Below are positions 7,800-16,076 of a DNA stretch of 36,535 bases, piece after piece. The stretch is from Nitrospirota bacterium (lineage in GTDB: Bacteria > Nitrospirota > Nitrospiria > Nitrospirales > Nitrospiraceae): assembly GCA_016200355.1 (NCBI GenBank), contig JACQEY010000239.1, positions 1-36,535 of the forward strand, read 5' to 3'. Below the pieces are notes generated by a model. The model saw nothing but the letters and a program-made list of their open reading frames with translations. It was not told where the DNA came from and ran no database searches. How positions within the stretch are numbered: the stretch's first letter is position 1; each line of letters begins with the position of its first letter. Both the position numbers and the translations under genes were made by a program.

Positions 7800-8020
7800 C
7801 AGGATGGTCAAAACAGCCGTCCAGCGAGGCCGCAGCAAGCGAAGGGTCGAATCATACGTTCTTCAGTACGATTAGGATCTGAACGACGCGAGAACGAAGC
7901 CTGGTGATAGGCGCACCCTCTGGGCAAAGAGGCTGTCTTGGCAGCCTCGGGGTGGGTGGGTGAGAAGTAGCCGCCAGGGCCGGGCGGGTGAGAAAAGAGT
8001 TGTTTTCAACATCCTGCTGG
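7800..8020. mobile_element. MITE-like non-coding element upstream of dapL
   Basis: The left end caggatggtcaaaac (7800-7814) and right end gttttcaacatcctg (8002-8016) are inverted repeats matching at 13 of 15 positions. The interior (ccgtccagcgaggccgcagc and following) resembles, from memory, dispersed Nitrospira intergenic elements. No transposase is encoded. The element ends directly at the dapL ribosome site (aaaggag, 8021-8027), so any dapL promoter nearby must lie in or before it. Confidence 0.65.
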
Positions 8021-8036
8021 AAAGGAGCCTGTTCGC

Positions 8037-9212
8037 ATGTCTGGTTTTCCCATCGAGGTTGCCACACGAATCAAGACACTGCCTCCCTATCTGTTCGCCG
8101 CCATCGATACGATGAAGCAAGCCGCGATTGCGAAAGGCGTCGATATCATCAATCTTGGCATCGGCGACCCCGACCTACCGACGCCGGCGCCGATCGTCGA
8201 AAGCCTCGGCAGGGCCGCCAAAGATCCGAAGCACCACCAGTATCCCTCTTATGAGGGTATGCTGTCGTTCAGGAAAGCCATCGCCGACTGGTACAAGCGG
8301 CGATTCAACGTGATGCTCGATCCGGCGAACGAAGTCCTGACACTGATCGGATCGAAGGAAGGCATCGGGCATATTCCACTCGCATTCGTCGATCCGGGCG
8401 ATATCGTGTTGGTCCCGAGCCCAGGCTATCCAGTCTATCCCGTCGGTACCAGCTTCGCCGGAGGCGTCTCGCACCTCATGCCGCTCACGAAGCAGAATGG
8501 TTTCTTGCCAGACTTGAAGGCCATTCCCAAGGACGTGGCAAAGAAGGCGAAGCTGATGTTCTTGAATTCGCCGAACAACCCGACATCGGTCATCATGAGC
8601 AAAGACTACTTTAAGCAAGTGGTGGACTTCGCCCAGGAGAACCAGATCATCGTCTGCCACGACGCAGCCTATTCGGAGATTTTCTACGACGGCAAGCCCC
8701 CTGCAAGCTTCATGGAAGTCGATGGCGCGAAGGATGTGGGGATCGAGTTCCACTCGCTGTCGAAGACGTACAACATGACCGGCTGGCGCATCGGGTTTGC
8801 TGTCGGGCACAAGCAGGTGTTGTCTGGACTCGGCAAGGTAAAGAGCAACCTCGATTCCGGCTGTTTCCAGGCCATTCAGGAGGCAGGCATTACCGCGCTT
8901 AGCCTGGATGATTCTGTGACGGATGGCTTGCGCAAGATCTATCAGGAGCGGCGCGACACTCTGGTCCCAGGCCTCAAACGGCTCGGGCTTGAGGTAGATC
9001 CTCCACCGGCCGCGTTCTACATCTGGGTCACCGTGCCGAAGGGATACACCTCCGCTTCCTTCACGGCTCACTTGCTGGAGAAAGCTGGAATCGTGACGAC
9101 TCCAGGCAACGGCTTCGGCGCGCCGGGCGAAGGATATATCAGGATGACTGTATGTACGTCGAAAGAGCGATTGGCGGAAGCGGTAGAGCGAATTAAGAAG
9201 GCGGGGTTCTAG
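8037..9212 (+). CDS. dapL: LL-diaminopimelate aminotransferase
   Basis: This is a 391-residue fold-type I PLP aminotransferase. Lys243 in SLSKTYNMTGWRIGF is the Schiff-base lysine; NSPNNPTS and DAAYSE are the usual PLP-contact motifs. The length and the segments PPYLFAAIDTMKQ and GIGDPDLPTP match DapL, which converts tetrahydrodipicolinate directly to LL-diaminopimelate with glutamate as donor, bypassing the succinyl or acetyl routes. This fits dapA, dapB and lysA at 21.5-24.5 kb. A strong aaaggag site lies before the ATG. A general aspartate-type aminotransferase is the main alternative. Confidence 0.9.
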   Translation: MSGFPIEVATRIKTLPPYLFAAIDTMKQAAIAKGVDIINLGIGDPDLPTPAPIVESLGRAAKDPKHHQYPSYEGMLSFRKAIADWYKRRFNVMLDPANEVLTLIGSKEGIGHIPLAFVDPGDIVLVPSPGYPVYPVGTSFAGGVSHLMPLTKQNGFLPDLKAIPKDVAKKAKLMFLNSPNNPTSVIMSKDYFKQVVDFAQENQIIVCHDAAYSEIFYDGKPPASFMEVDGAKDVGIEFHSLSKTYNMTGWRIGFAVGHKQVLSGLGKVKSNLDSGCFQAIQEAGITALSLDDSVTDGLRKIYQERRDTLVPGLKRLGLEVDPPPAAFYIWVTVPKGYTSASFTAHLLEKAGIVTTPGNGFGAPGEGYIRMTVCTSKERLAEAVERIKKAGF

Positions 9213-9218
9213 TGCAAT

Positions 9219-9295
9219 AAGGGGTGAAGGGTAAGGGGTAAGGTGAAGTAACTCTTGACCAACCCCTCACTCCTCACGCCTCACGCCTAACCCCT
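9219..9295. repeat. Heptamer-type inverted repeat between dapL and folK
   Basis: The left arm is G/T/A rich (ggggtgaagggtaaggggta) and the right arm is its C-rich counterpart (tcctcacgcctcacgcctaac) with a tandem ctcacgc unit. The arms could pair as a stem-loop. Four G-runs in the left arm could also allow a quadruplex. It starts 6 bases after the dapL stop and ends 9 bases before folK. Confidence 0.7.
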
Positions 9296-9304
9296 GACTG
9301 ATTT

Positions 9305-9856
9305 ATGGAGACGGTCTTCATCGGGTTTGGGTCGAACGTCGGCGATCGAGTCGACTTCTGCGATCGTGCGGTGACCTTGCTGAGCCTGCTGCCACACTCC
9401 CAACTCTCGGGGATATCGCTGCTCTATGAAACCGAGCCCGTGAACGATCATGCCCAGCCTGGCGATGGCTGGTTCTTGAACGGCGTTGTTCAGCTTGAGA
9501 CAGATGTCACGCCGAAGAGCCTCTTGGATATACTCCGTGAGATCGAGCGCTCGCTCGGGCGTGATGAGGAAAACCGGTTAGGTCCCAGGACCATCGACCT
9601 GGACATCTTGTTCTACGGCCAACGAATCATCAACGAACCAGATCTCGTGGTGCCGCATCCTCGCATGCACAATCGCCGGTTCGTTCTCATGCCGCTGAGC
9701 GAACTCGATCCGCTGTTCGTACATCCGTTACTCCAGCGCACAATCAGCCAATTGCTCGCCGATGTCGGGAGGCAGCCTGAAGTCCACCTCCTCTTTCCTC
9801 AGCCCTCGACTCGCTACGGGTCTCGCCCTGCTTGCAGCCCACCCCCAGGCTCATGA
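9305..9856 (+). CDS. folK: 2-amino-4-hydroxy-6-hydroxymethyldihydropteridine pyrophosphokinase
   Basis: HPPK transfers pyrophosphate from ATP to 6-hydroxymethyl-dihydropterin in folate synthesis. The protein has the family pattern: GFGSNVGDR at the N-terminus, LYETEPV, WFLNGVVQLET, and the signature GPRTIDLDILFYG near residue 100, including the DLD metal ligands. At 183 residues it is slightly longer than usual because of a Pro/Ser-rich tail that reads into panC. The last four bases overlap the panC start as ATGA, so translation is probably coupled. No ribosome site is obvious before the ATG, which follows the heptamer repeat. Confidence 0.93.
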   Translation: METVFIGFGSNVGDRVDFCDRAVTLLSLLPHSQLSGISLLYETEPVNDHAQPGDGWFLNGVVQLETDVTPKSLLDILREIERSLGRDEENRLGPRTIDLDILFYGQRIINEPDLVVPHPRMHNRRFVLMPLSELDPLFVHPLLQRTISQLLADVGRQPEVHLLFPQPSTRYGSRPACSPPPGS

Positions 9857-10752
9857 AGATTATACGCACCACGCGCTCCATGGCTGCATGGAGCGAACGA
9901 CTACGCCGGGAAGGCGTCACCATCGGGTTCGTGCCCACAATGGGTGCGCTGCATGACGGCCATCGCTCCCTCATTCGAGCCGCACGATTACGATGCGATG
10001 CGCTCGTCGTGAGTATCTTCGTAAACCCGGCACAGTTCAGTCCGACTGAAGACTTATCCGCGTATCCCCGCCCGATTGCCCGCGATCGTGCACTGTGCCG
10101 CGAGGAAGGGGTGGATGTCTGTTTTGAACCCACGGCCCTGACCATGTATCCCGAGGGCTTCCAAACGACCGTGACAGTGCCGGTGCTCGCGCGCCGATGG
10201 GAAGGCGAAGCCAGACCTCATCACTTCGCCGGCGTCGCCACGGTGGTGACAAAGCTCTTCGGAATCGTACACCCCCATCTCGCCTTGTTCGGCCAGAAAG
10301 ATTACCAGCAAGCCGCGCTGGTTCGGCAACTTGTGGGGGATCTCAATCTCGGCGTGACGATTCAAGTGCGCCCAACGGTCAGAGAGCAGGATGGTCTGGC
10401 CATGAGTTCGCGCAACGTCTATCTCAGCACCGACGAACGTCGGATTGCCCCCTTGCTCTCTCAGGCACTCCAAGCTGGTAAACAGATGATCGTGGGTGGG
10501 ATGCTCGATGTGGCTGCGATCGAGCGGGTCATGAGGCAGACCATCGAACAGGCCCCCACCATCCATGTCGAGTACTTGGCCGTCTGCGATCCGGACAGTC
10601 TGGAACCTCTGTCCGTCGTCTCGGCTCCTGCCGTACTCTTGGGCGCAGTCAGGATCGGGTCGATCCGCTTGATCGATAATCTGCTGGTGAAACTGCCTGG
10701 TGGAAAGAGTGGCCTACGCGTTGAGCGTGGAATCAAGCCCTTGACTGACTAA
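9853..10752 (+). CDS. panC: Pantothenate synthetase
   Basis: PanC joins pantoate and beta-alanine with ATP in coenzyme A synthesis. Visible motifs are the HIGH-like segment PTMGALHDGH, FGQKDYQQ, and the KMSKS-like MSSRNVYL. I chose ATG 9853 (MKIIRTTRSM) over the ORF start at 9832 because it aligns with known PanC N-termini and forms an ATGA overlap with folK; the product is 299 residues. The 3' end overlaps the convergent PilZ gene by 39 bp. Confidence 0.95.
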   Translation: MKIIRTTRSMAAWSERLRREGVTIGFVPTMGALHDGHRSLIRAARLRCDALVVSIFVNPAQFSPTEDLSAYPRPIARDRALCREEGVDVCFEPTALTMYPEGFQTTVTVPVLARRWEGEARPHHFAGVATVVTKLFGIVHPHLALFGQKDYQQAALVRQLVGDLNLGVTIQVRPTVREQDGLAMSSRNVYLSTDERRIAPLLSQALQAGKQMIVGGMLDVAAIERVMRQTIEQAPTIHVEYLAVCDPDSLEPLSVVSAPAVLLGAVRIGSIRLIDNLLVKLPGGKSGLRVERGIKPLTD

Positions 10753-11223
10753 GAGCCCGAGGACGACCTGGCCTAGACGGCGGTGATGTTCCGGTGGAAC
10801 CTCCAGAAAACGGATACCTATTGATGACGGCTGGACGGAACAGACCATCGCCGTCTCAATACGGATCGTTTCCTCCTCCACCGTTGGCTTCAAGACCAAT
10901 TCGATAAAGGCCCCCTTCGAGAACCCCGTCGTTTGCAGGGCGCAGCCATCCATCGAAATATCAGTGATTTGGTTGGTCAGTGGCAGCTGCTTGTGGTCAA
11001 AGACCCGGGCTTCGATGGAGGCCCTAAGGCGTGCGTACTGACGCCGATCAAACGCCTGCGTATTATGGCGCGCACCGGAATGAAATGCACGAAAACGATT
11101 CGTACACAGCTGGCATCGAAATGGAAACATATTGACGCGGCTCAACAGGCGCTCGACCTTACCCTTCTGGTAGGTCACGCGAACGAACGGAGTTCCGCAA
11201 ATTGGACAGTGCAATTCTTTCAT
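10714..11223 (-). CDS. PilZ-domain protein with an N-terminal zinc ribbon
   Basis: Residues 1-45 hold two CxxC pairs (CPICG and CQLC) that form a likely zinc ribbon. A PilZ domain follows: the RxxxR motif in DRRQYARLR and the D/NxSxxG motif in DISMDG are the residues that bind cyclic di-GMP. The rest continues as a PilZ barrel to IGIRFLEVPP. The protein is probably a cytoplasmic c-di-GMP receptor, and the ribbon may contact a protein or nucleic-acid partner. It follows the MazG-like gene by 20 bp on the same strand, and its 3' end overlaps panC by 39 bp in the opposite direction. Confidence 0.85.
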   Translation of the reverse strand: MKELHCPICGTPFVRVTYQKGKVERLLSRVNMFPFRCQLCTNRFRAFHSGARHNTQAFDRRQYARLRASIEARVFDHKQLPLTNQITDISMDGCALQTTGFSKGAFIELVLKPTVEEETIRIETAMVCSVQPSSIGIRFLEVPPEHHRRLGQVVLGLLVSQGLDSTLNA

Positions 11224-11243
11224 GAACCAGAACGGGCCTTGCG

Positions 11244-11624
11244 CTACGCCGGCCCCTGCTCAGCCACAATCGGTTCAATGCGTGCCGGCGAATAGGTGGC
11301 CGGCTTCACCCATTTCCCATCTTCGCGTTTATAGCCACCGACTTTGCTCATGTTGGACCGATGGACTTCTCGAAAGACTGGATCCATATCGATGCCATAG
11401 GACACCGCGGTGCCGTAGACGACGTAGAGGAGGTCGGCCATTTCCTTGGCAATGGAGGAAAGATCTTCTGCCACGAGAGCCTCTTTCAGCTCATCGAATT
11501 CTTCCTGAATAAGTTTGATGCGCAGTTCGCGCGTCCGTCCATCGACGACCCTCGGGGTTGAATTGACGACGATATCGAACGTCTGATGGAAGGCTTCTAC
11601 CATCGCCTGCTCGTCGGCCATCAT
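11244..11624 (-). CDS. MazG-like nucleotide pyrophosphohydrolase family protein
   Basis: The product from ATG 11624 is about 126 residues. The all-alpha NTP pyrophosphohydrolase pattern is clear: an EEFDELKEAL helix and an EMADLLYVVYGTA helix provide the EExxE and ExxD metal ligands. Family members (MazG, HisE-like, dUTPase-like) remove pyrophosphate from nucleotides; the exact substrate is unknown. The ORF track starts at 11792, but those residues are the shadow of rmuC. Two ATGs (11624, 11621) follow an aaggag site; the second has the better spacing. The start lies 7 bases after the rmuC stop, so the two are probably coupled. Confidence 0.8.
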   Translation of the reverse strand: MMADEQAMVEAFHQTFDIVVNSTPRVVDGRTRELRIKLIQEEFDELKEALVAEDLSSIAKEMADLLYVVYGTAVSYGIDMDPVFREVHRSNMSKVGGYKREDGKWVKPATYSPARIEPIVAEQGPA

Positions 11625-11631
11625 GAGCTCC

Positions 11632-13023
11632 TTATTCACTGTCAAACGGCAACGCCTTGCGCGAGACCAGTTCCACCGGGTCCAACATGGGGATCTCTTT
11701 CTCCGACGAGACGCCGAGCTCCTTGAACCGGCGGGCCGCCGGCAAGACTCTCGTTTCGAGCGACCCAATCGCTTTGTTGTAGGCCAGGACACTCTTCCCG
11801 AGTGCCTGCCCGACGTCGTTCAAATGCTCTGTCAGCACAGCCATCCGTTCGTAGAGATCCTTCCCCAACCGTCCGGCTTCCTCGGCATGCTCTGTCAATC
11901 GCTCCTGCCGCCATCCGTAGGCGACCGCCCGTAAGAGCGCCATGAGCGTCGTAGGGGTGGCAAGGACCACGCTTCGAAGGAATCCGTCCTCAATGAGTCG
12001 TGGATCATGTTCGAGTGCGGCGCCGAGAAACTGTTCGCCCGGTAAGAAGAGCACGACAAACTCCGGTGCCTGCGCGAACTGATTCCAGTAGGCTTTCAGA
12101 CTCAGTTCATCCATGCGTGACCGCACCTGCGCAGCATGACGGCGCATCCCTTCAAGACGTTGCTCCTCGGTCGAGGCTTCATGCGCATCCAGGTAACCTG
12201 CCAACACCGTCTTGGCATCCACAATGATCTGCCGCCCACCCGGCAACTGGACCACCATGTCGGGACGGAGTCGTCCGCCATCGACTGTGATGGATTCCTG
12301 CTCGAAAAAATCGCAATGCGCCACCATGCCGGCCAGCTCAGCCACGCGTTCGAGCGTGATCTCACCCCATTGGCCGCGGATGGCCGGTGCGCGTAGCGCC
12401 TTCACAAGGTTACCGGTCTCCGACTGCAGTCGCTGCTGCGACTCGGTCAGGAGCTTGAGATGCTGATCGAGGCCTCCATAGGCCGCTTGCCTCGATTGCT
12501 CCAGCTGCCGGAGTTGGTCGTCGTATCGAGACAGCGAGTCTTGGAGGGGCTTGACCAGACTATCGATCGCCTGCTGCCGCTGCGCGAGATCGCCCTTGGC
12601 CTCGGACTGGAGCGTTTCGAATGAACTACGCGCGAGGTTCAAAAAGGCTTCGTTATTCTGTTTGAGGGCTTCGCCGGAAAGCGCTTGGAAGGTCTCGGCC
12701 AATTCCTGCCGGGCCTGGCCCAGCAAAGCCTTTTGTTCATTGAGATGGAGCGCGGCCTCAGCGGCCCTCGTCTCCGCCACTGCACGGGCCTGAGAGGCCT
12801 CCGAAAGATCCTGTCTGACTCGATCGAGGTCGAGGCGATCTTGTAGTGCCTGGCGGCGCAATTCCTCTGCCAGCGATTCTGCCCGTTGTGCCCGTTCGCC
12901 GGCGGCCAGTAGTTGTGCTTGTACATTCGCGCGTACGCGGGACGCAATCCAGAACCCGATGATCAGCGCACCGAGGACAGCTCCGACGAGAACTCCCACA
13001 CCAAAGTCCGTGCCATCAATCAT
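11632..13023 (-). CDS. rmuC: DNA recombination protein RmuC
   Basis: The 463-residue protein has an N-terminal membrane anchor (VGVLVGAVLGALIIGFW), a long coiled coil from about residue 30 to 200 rich in Glu, Gln and Ala, and the RmuC domain. The RmuC domain starts near RGQWGEITLERV and contains the nuclease-like core DMVVQLPGG...IIVDAKT, which resembles a PD-(D/E)xK site. RmuC limits inversions between short inverted repeats in E. coli. That may matter in a window so rich in inverted repeats, but the link is inference. Confidence 0.92.
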   Translation of the reverse strand: MIDGTDFGVGVLVGAVLGALIIGFWIASRVRANVQAQLLAAGERAQRAESLAEELRRQALQDRLDLDRVRQDLSEASQARAVAETRAAEAALHLNEQKALLGQARQELAETFQALSGEALKQNNEAFLNLARSSFETLQSEAKGDLAQRQQAIDSLVKPLQDSLSRYDDQLRQLEQSRQAAYGGLDQHLKLLTESQQRLQSETGNLVKALRAPAIRGQWGEITLERVAELAGMVAHCDFFEQESITVDGGRLRPDMVVQLPGGRQIIVDAKTVLAGYLDAHEASTEEQRLEGMRRHAAQVRSRMDELSLKAYWNQFAQAPEFVVLFLPGEQFLGAALEHDPRLIEDGFLRSVVLATPTTLMALLRAVAYGWRQERLTEHAEEAGRLGKDLYERMAVLTEHLNDVGQALGKSVLAYNKAIGSLETRVLPAARRFKELGVSSEKEIPMLDPVELVSRKALPFDSE

Positions 13024-13172
13024 GGGTGACCGTCCACGTCATGCCACCGCACCATATTCGACCCGGTTGTTGGAAGTTGCGATGAGGAAAAAACAAATTT
13101 GAAGAATACGTAAACTCCCTTGAAAGGTCAAGACCACAAAATGCTAGAGACATTCAGGCCTACAACATCGCA

Positions 13173-15839
13173 TCATGATTTGCTGGATGGTTCCGACCTC
13201 GCAAACAAATCTCCTTCTCGCCCTTGGACGATAATCTCTCCTCGCTCCGCATCCAAGCTAACTTGATCACCTTCCTTGAGCCTGCTGGTAATGCCTGGCA
13301 CATTCGCCACTGTCGGCAATCCGTATTCGCGGGCAATGATGGCCCCGTGCGAGAGTGTCCCGCCCATCTCGGCGACCAGCCCTGCTGCTATACCAAACAA
13401 TGGTGCCATGCCGGGGTCGATAACTGGGACCACGAGAATGTCGCCACGGCAGACTCGGCTCCAATCTTCCATCGATCGGACGAAACGGATCGGTCCCACG
13501 ACCTGTCCCCCACTGATGGGAATACCACGCAGTATCCCCTCCGAAGCCTCAACGGAAGAAGCGTCCTTGCCTCGGACCATATCATTCCAATCCTGAATCG
13601 TATCTGGAACACTGGTCGCGGCATAACGGTCCCGCTCGGCCCGGCGAGCCTGAATGATCCCTTGCCAGTGACTTGATCCTGTGGCTAACAGTTCTGGGCG
13701 TTCCTCGATCTTGAAGTAAAAAATATCTTCCTGCGACGAGAGTTGCCCCCGTTCGACCAGCCATTCACCCAAGCGAAGCAGGAGGCTACGTGCCGCTGCC
13801 GAGTAGTACATCAGATGATGCCGGTTCGCCTCCCGCAGGGCGAAGAACCGGCATAGCCGTCGATACCACCAAGAAAAAACGGCCCACCGATGGAGTCGCC
13901 ATCCGAACCTGGCGCGAATCTCTGCGAGCGCCTGTTCCCGTACCATTGTTTGGCGCTGAAGAATGTCCGCCGGAGTGGCGCTGGTTGGAGCCAGAATCTG
14001 CGTTCGCAATACCGTCAGCAGCAACTCGGGCCGATCTGCGAACCGAGGCGCCATGACATCCGACTCACCGACCCCTCGGTGGCCATAGTCGTCGAGGTAC
14101 CGGTTAAAGGCACGCAGTACGTCGGTTCCATCGAGCTTTTGACGAACCTCGATCGGGTTCCACCTCTCTGCGGTGAACAGCGAAGTCACTGAAGGGTCAC
14201 GTCGGACCATGTCCGCTATTTCCGCCAACCGGACAATCTGTTGCGCGCTGATCGCCGCCGCCTGGCCCTGCAAGGCCCCGTTCAGCAATGCTCTCCAGTC
14301 TTCGCCTAACCAGCGAGGCAGCAAGCCGCCCAACGCCTGCAAACACTGCGACACGCCTCCCGCAATGGCAAACGTCAGTTCGTGTTCATCAAGCCATTGT
14401 CCGATGGCATCGAGGCGCAGGACGATGTCTTCGCCGGAGAGAGTCCGAAGTCGATCGGCGCGATGCTCGGCCGCCATCGCTTTCATGTACGTAAACCAGG
14501 CCGGCCCGTAGTGCACCGCCTTTCTCATCTCGGCCATCATCACGACGCCGGCACGGGCGAGCGCGAACCACCCGAGCGGGCGAGCCTCCGGCACCCTGCC
14601 AAGGATTTCCCCTCCCATCTGCTCCACCAACAAGGAGGGATCTCCCCGTAGTTGTGTGATGAGGGAATGAAACAGCGTCATATTGATGTAGGGCCGTCCC
14701 TGGAACGTGCGGACCGATGAGATCCCTTCGGGAATTCGGCAGCCCAGGCGCCGATAGGGTAAAATAATGTGGCGCTCCATGAACAGCTCGAGAAACGACA
14801 GCCCAAGTGGGCTCGGCAGTTCCGGCATGGTCTCTTTGAAGTTGGCTCGCGACCATTCGCAGTCATCATTGGTCAGCGGCGTGGATCGAGTCAGAGTCGA
14901 GATGGGACGGGCTTGGAGCAGCCATAGTCTATGATCGTCGTAGAGCCATTCGATATCCATTGGATGCCCGAATGTCTTTTCAATCTGCTTGGCCGTACGG
15001 GCCAGGTCAAACAGTTGGTTGTCCGACAACGTTGCGCGCCCAACTGCATCCTGCGACAGCGGCACTTCGCAAAGACCCTGGCCGGTCCCCCGCAACGCCT
15101 GAGTCTGCCTGCTGATCATCCGTTCGCTGATCCGGTTGGGCTGACTGTTCTCGGCCATCTCGACCACATACTGGTCTGGGGTTGCGCGCCCATCGACGAG
15201 GGCTGCCGCAAGCCCCGCAACCGCATTGATCATCACCTGGGTCGTTCTGCCTGTGAGAGGATGGACGGAATAGGCGACACCGGCTGCTTGCGCCTCTAAC
15301 AGCGGTTGGATTACGACGGCCATGGCGGGAGGAGCTCCGCTCAATCCTGAGGCCGCATGATAATTCAGAACCCGCTCATCCCAGATCGACAGCCAGAGAT
15401 CCTTCACCGCCAAGCCCATTTCCTTCAGCGTGATACCAAGGCGCGTACGGTAGACTCCGGCAAAGCTCGCCTGCGCTCCATCCTCGTTCGTCGCAGACGA
15501 CCTCACCGCCCACAACCCATGCGATGGAAGATCCAACCGTCGCACCTGTTCGACGATCTGCGCCGTCAGTTCAGCGATGCCGTAGTTCCGAATGATGGTG
15601 TGACAGTGGGAAAGTATCCGTTGGCGTTCGACTCCGGAGGAATGCAGGGCAGCCTGCCACTGTTCTGCTGGAGAAAAGTCCGGCGCGCGAAGCGCGTGAT
15701 CGTAGGCCTCCGTCGTCACGCAGAATCCGGAGGGAACAGGGAATCCTCCGGCGAGCAGACGCGCTAAGCCTACGGCTTTCCCCCCAACAAGAGATGGTTG
15801 AGTGCAGGCGGCCAAGGGAAGAAGGAGAGGGCGATCCAT
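13173..15839 (-). CDS. PEP synthase-like phosphotransferase with rifampin phosphotransferase architecture
   Basis: The 888-residue protein starts with a pyruvate phosphate dikinase-type ATP-grasp domain (VGGKAVGLARL near residue 18, WAVRSSATNEDG near 108). A long middle region of about 450 residues, without the PEP synthase TIM barrel, follows. It ends with a swivelling phosphohistidine domain, GGTLSHGAIIAREYG, with His831 as the likely phospho-acceptor. PEP synthase has its barrel after the histidine domain, so this is not PpsA. The order ATP-grasp, substrate domain, His domain is that of rifampin phosphotransferase and related enzymes that phosphorylate a small molecule using both ATP phosphates. 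The substrate here is unknown. Confidence 0.8.
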   Translation of the reverse strand: MDRPLLLPLAACTQPSLVGGKAVGLARLLAGGFPVPSGFCVTTEAYDHALRAPDFSPAEQWQAALHSSGVERQRILSHCHTIIRNYGIAELTAQIVEQVRRLDLPSHGLWAVRSSATNEDGAQASFAGVYRTRLGITLKEMGLAVKDLWLSIWDERVLNYHAASGLSGAPPAMAVVIQPLLEAQAAGVAYSVHPLTGRTTQVMINAVAGLAAALVDGRATPDQYVVEMAENSQPNRISERMISRQTQALRGTGQGLCEVPLSQDAVGRATLSDNQLFDLARTAKQIEKTFGHPMDIEWLYDDHRLWLLQARPISTLTRSTPLTNDDCEWSRANFKETMPELPSPLGLSFLELFMERHIILPYRRLGCRIPEGISSVRTFQGRPYINMTLFHSLITQLRGDPSLLVEQMGGEILGRVPEARPLGWFALARAGVVMMAEMRKAVHYGPAWFTYMKAMAAEHRADRLRTLSGEDIVLRLDAIGQWLDEHELTFAIAGGVSQCLQALGGLLPRWLGEDWRALLNGALQGQAAAISAQQIVRLAEIADMVRRDPSVTSLFTAERWNPIEVRQKLDGTDVLRAFNRYLDDYGHRGVGESDVMAPRFADRPELLLTVLRTQILAPTSATPADILQRQTMVREQALAEIRARFGWRLHRWAVFSWWYRRLCRFFALREANRHHLMYYSAAARSLLLRLGEWLVERGQLSSQEDIFYFKIEERPELLATGSSHWQGIIQARRAERDRYAATSVPDTIQDWNDMVRGKDASSVEASEGILRGIPISGGQVVGPIRFVRSMEDWSRVCRGDILVVPVIDPGMAPLFGIAAGLVAEMGGTLSHGAIIAREYGLPTVANVPGITSRLKEGDQVSLDAERGEIIVQGREGDLFARSEPSSKS

Positions 15840-15854
15840 TGAACTGGATACTAC

Positions 15855-16076
15855 CTAGCAGGCTGCGGAAAAACTATGGGGGTGCGCCAGAACTTCACTG
15901 GTCCGCATGTCTGGGACAAGTCTGGTCTGTCTAGTCCATCCGGTTGGTCTGGTTCGTTTTGTGTATCTGCTTAATTTGGTTCATCTGGTTAGTTTCGTTC
16001 AACCAAACAAATGAGACAGACCAAACAAACCAAATAACGGTCTTCATACGCTGGCGGGTTTTTTCAGCGCCTGCTA
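15855..16076. mobile_element. MITE-like element with pentamer-repeat interior
   Basis: The ends tagcaggctgcggaaaaac (15856-15874) and gttttttcagcgcctgcta (16058-16076) are inverted repeats matching at 15 of 19 positions. The interior holds the T/G-rich arm (ttggtctggttcg, tttggttcatctggtt) and the A/C-rich arm (aaccaaacaaatgagac). The 222-bp size is close to that of the element before dapL, although the interior differs. The right end supplies the TAG stop of the glycerate kinase gene. No protein is encoded. Confidence 0.7.

Noticed and set aside
8175-9071. 298-residue ORF on the minus strand over dapL
   Set aside because: It is a shadow of dapL, with no family pattern and no ribosome site.
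9219-9295. CRISPR array
   Set aside because: Repeats are short, unit lengths vary and there are no unique spacers; the same holds for the pentamer repeats.
13173-15839. PEP synthase (ppsA)
   Set aside because: The histidine domain is at the C-terminus and no PEP-binding barrel follows it, so the architecture does not fit.
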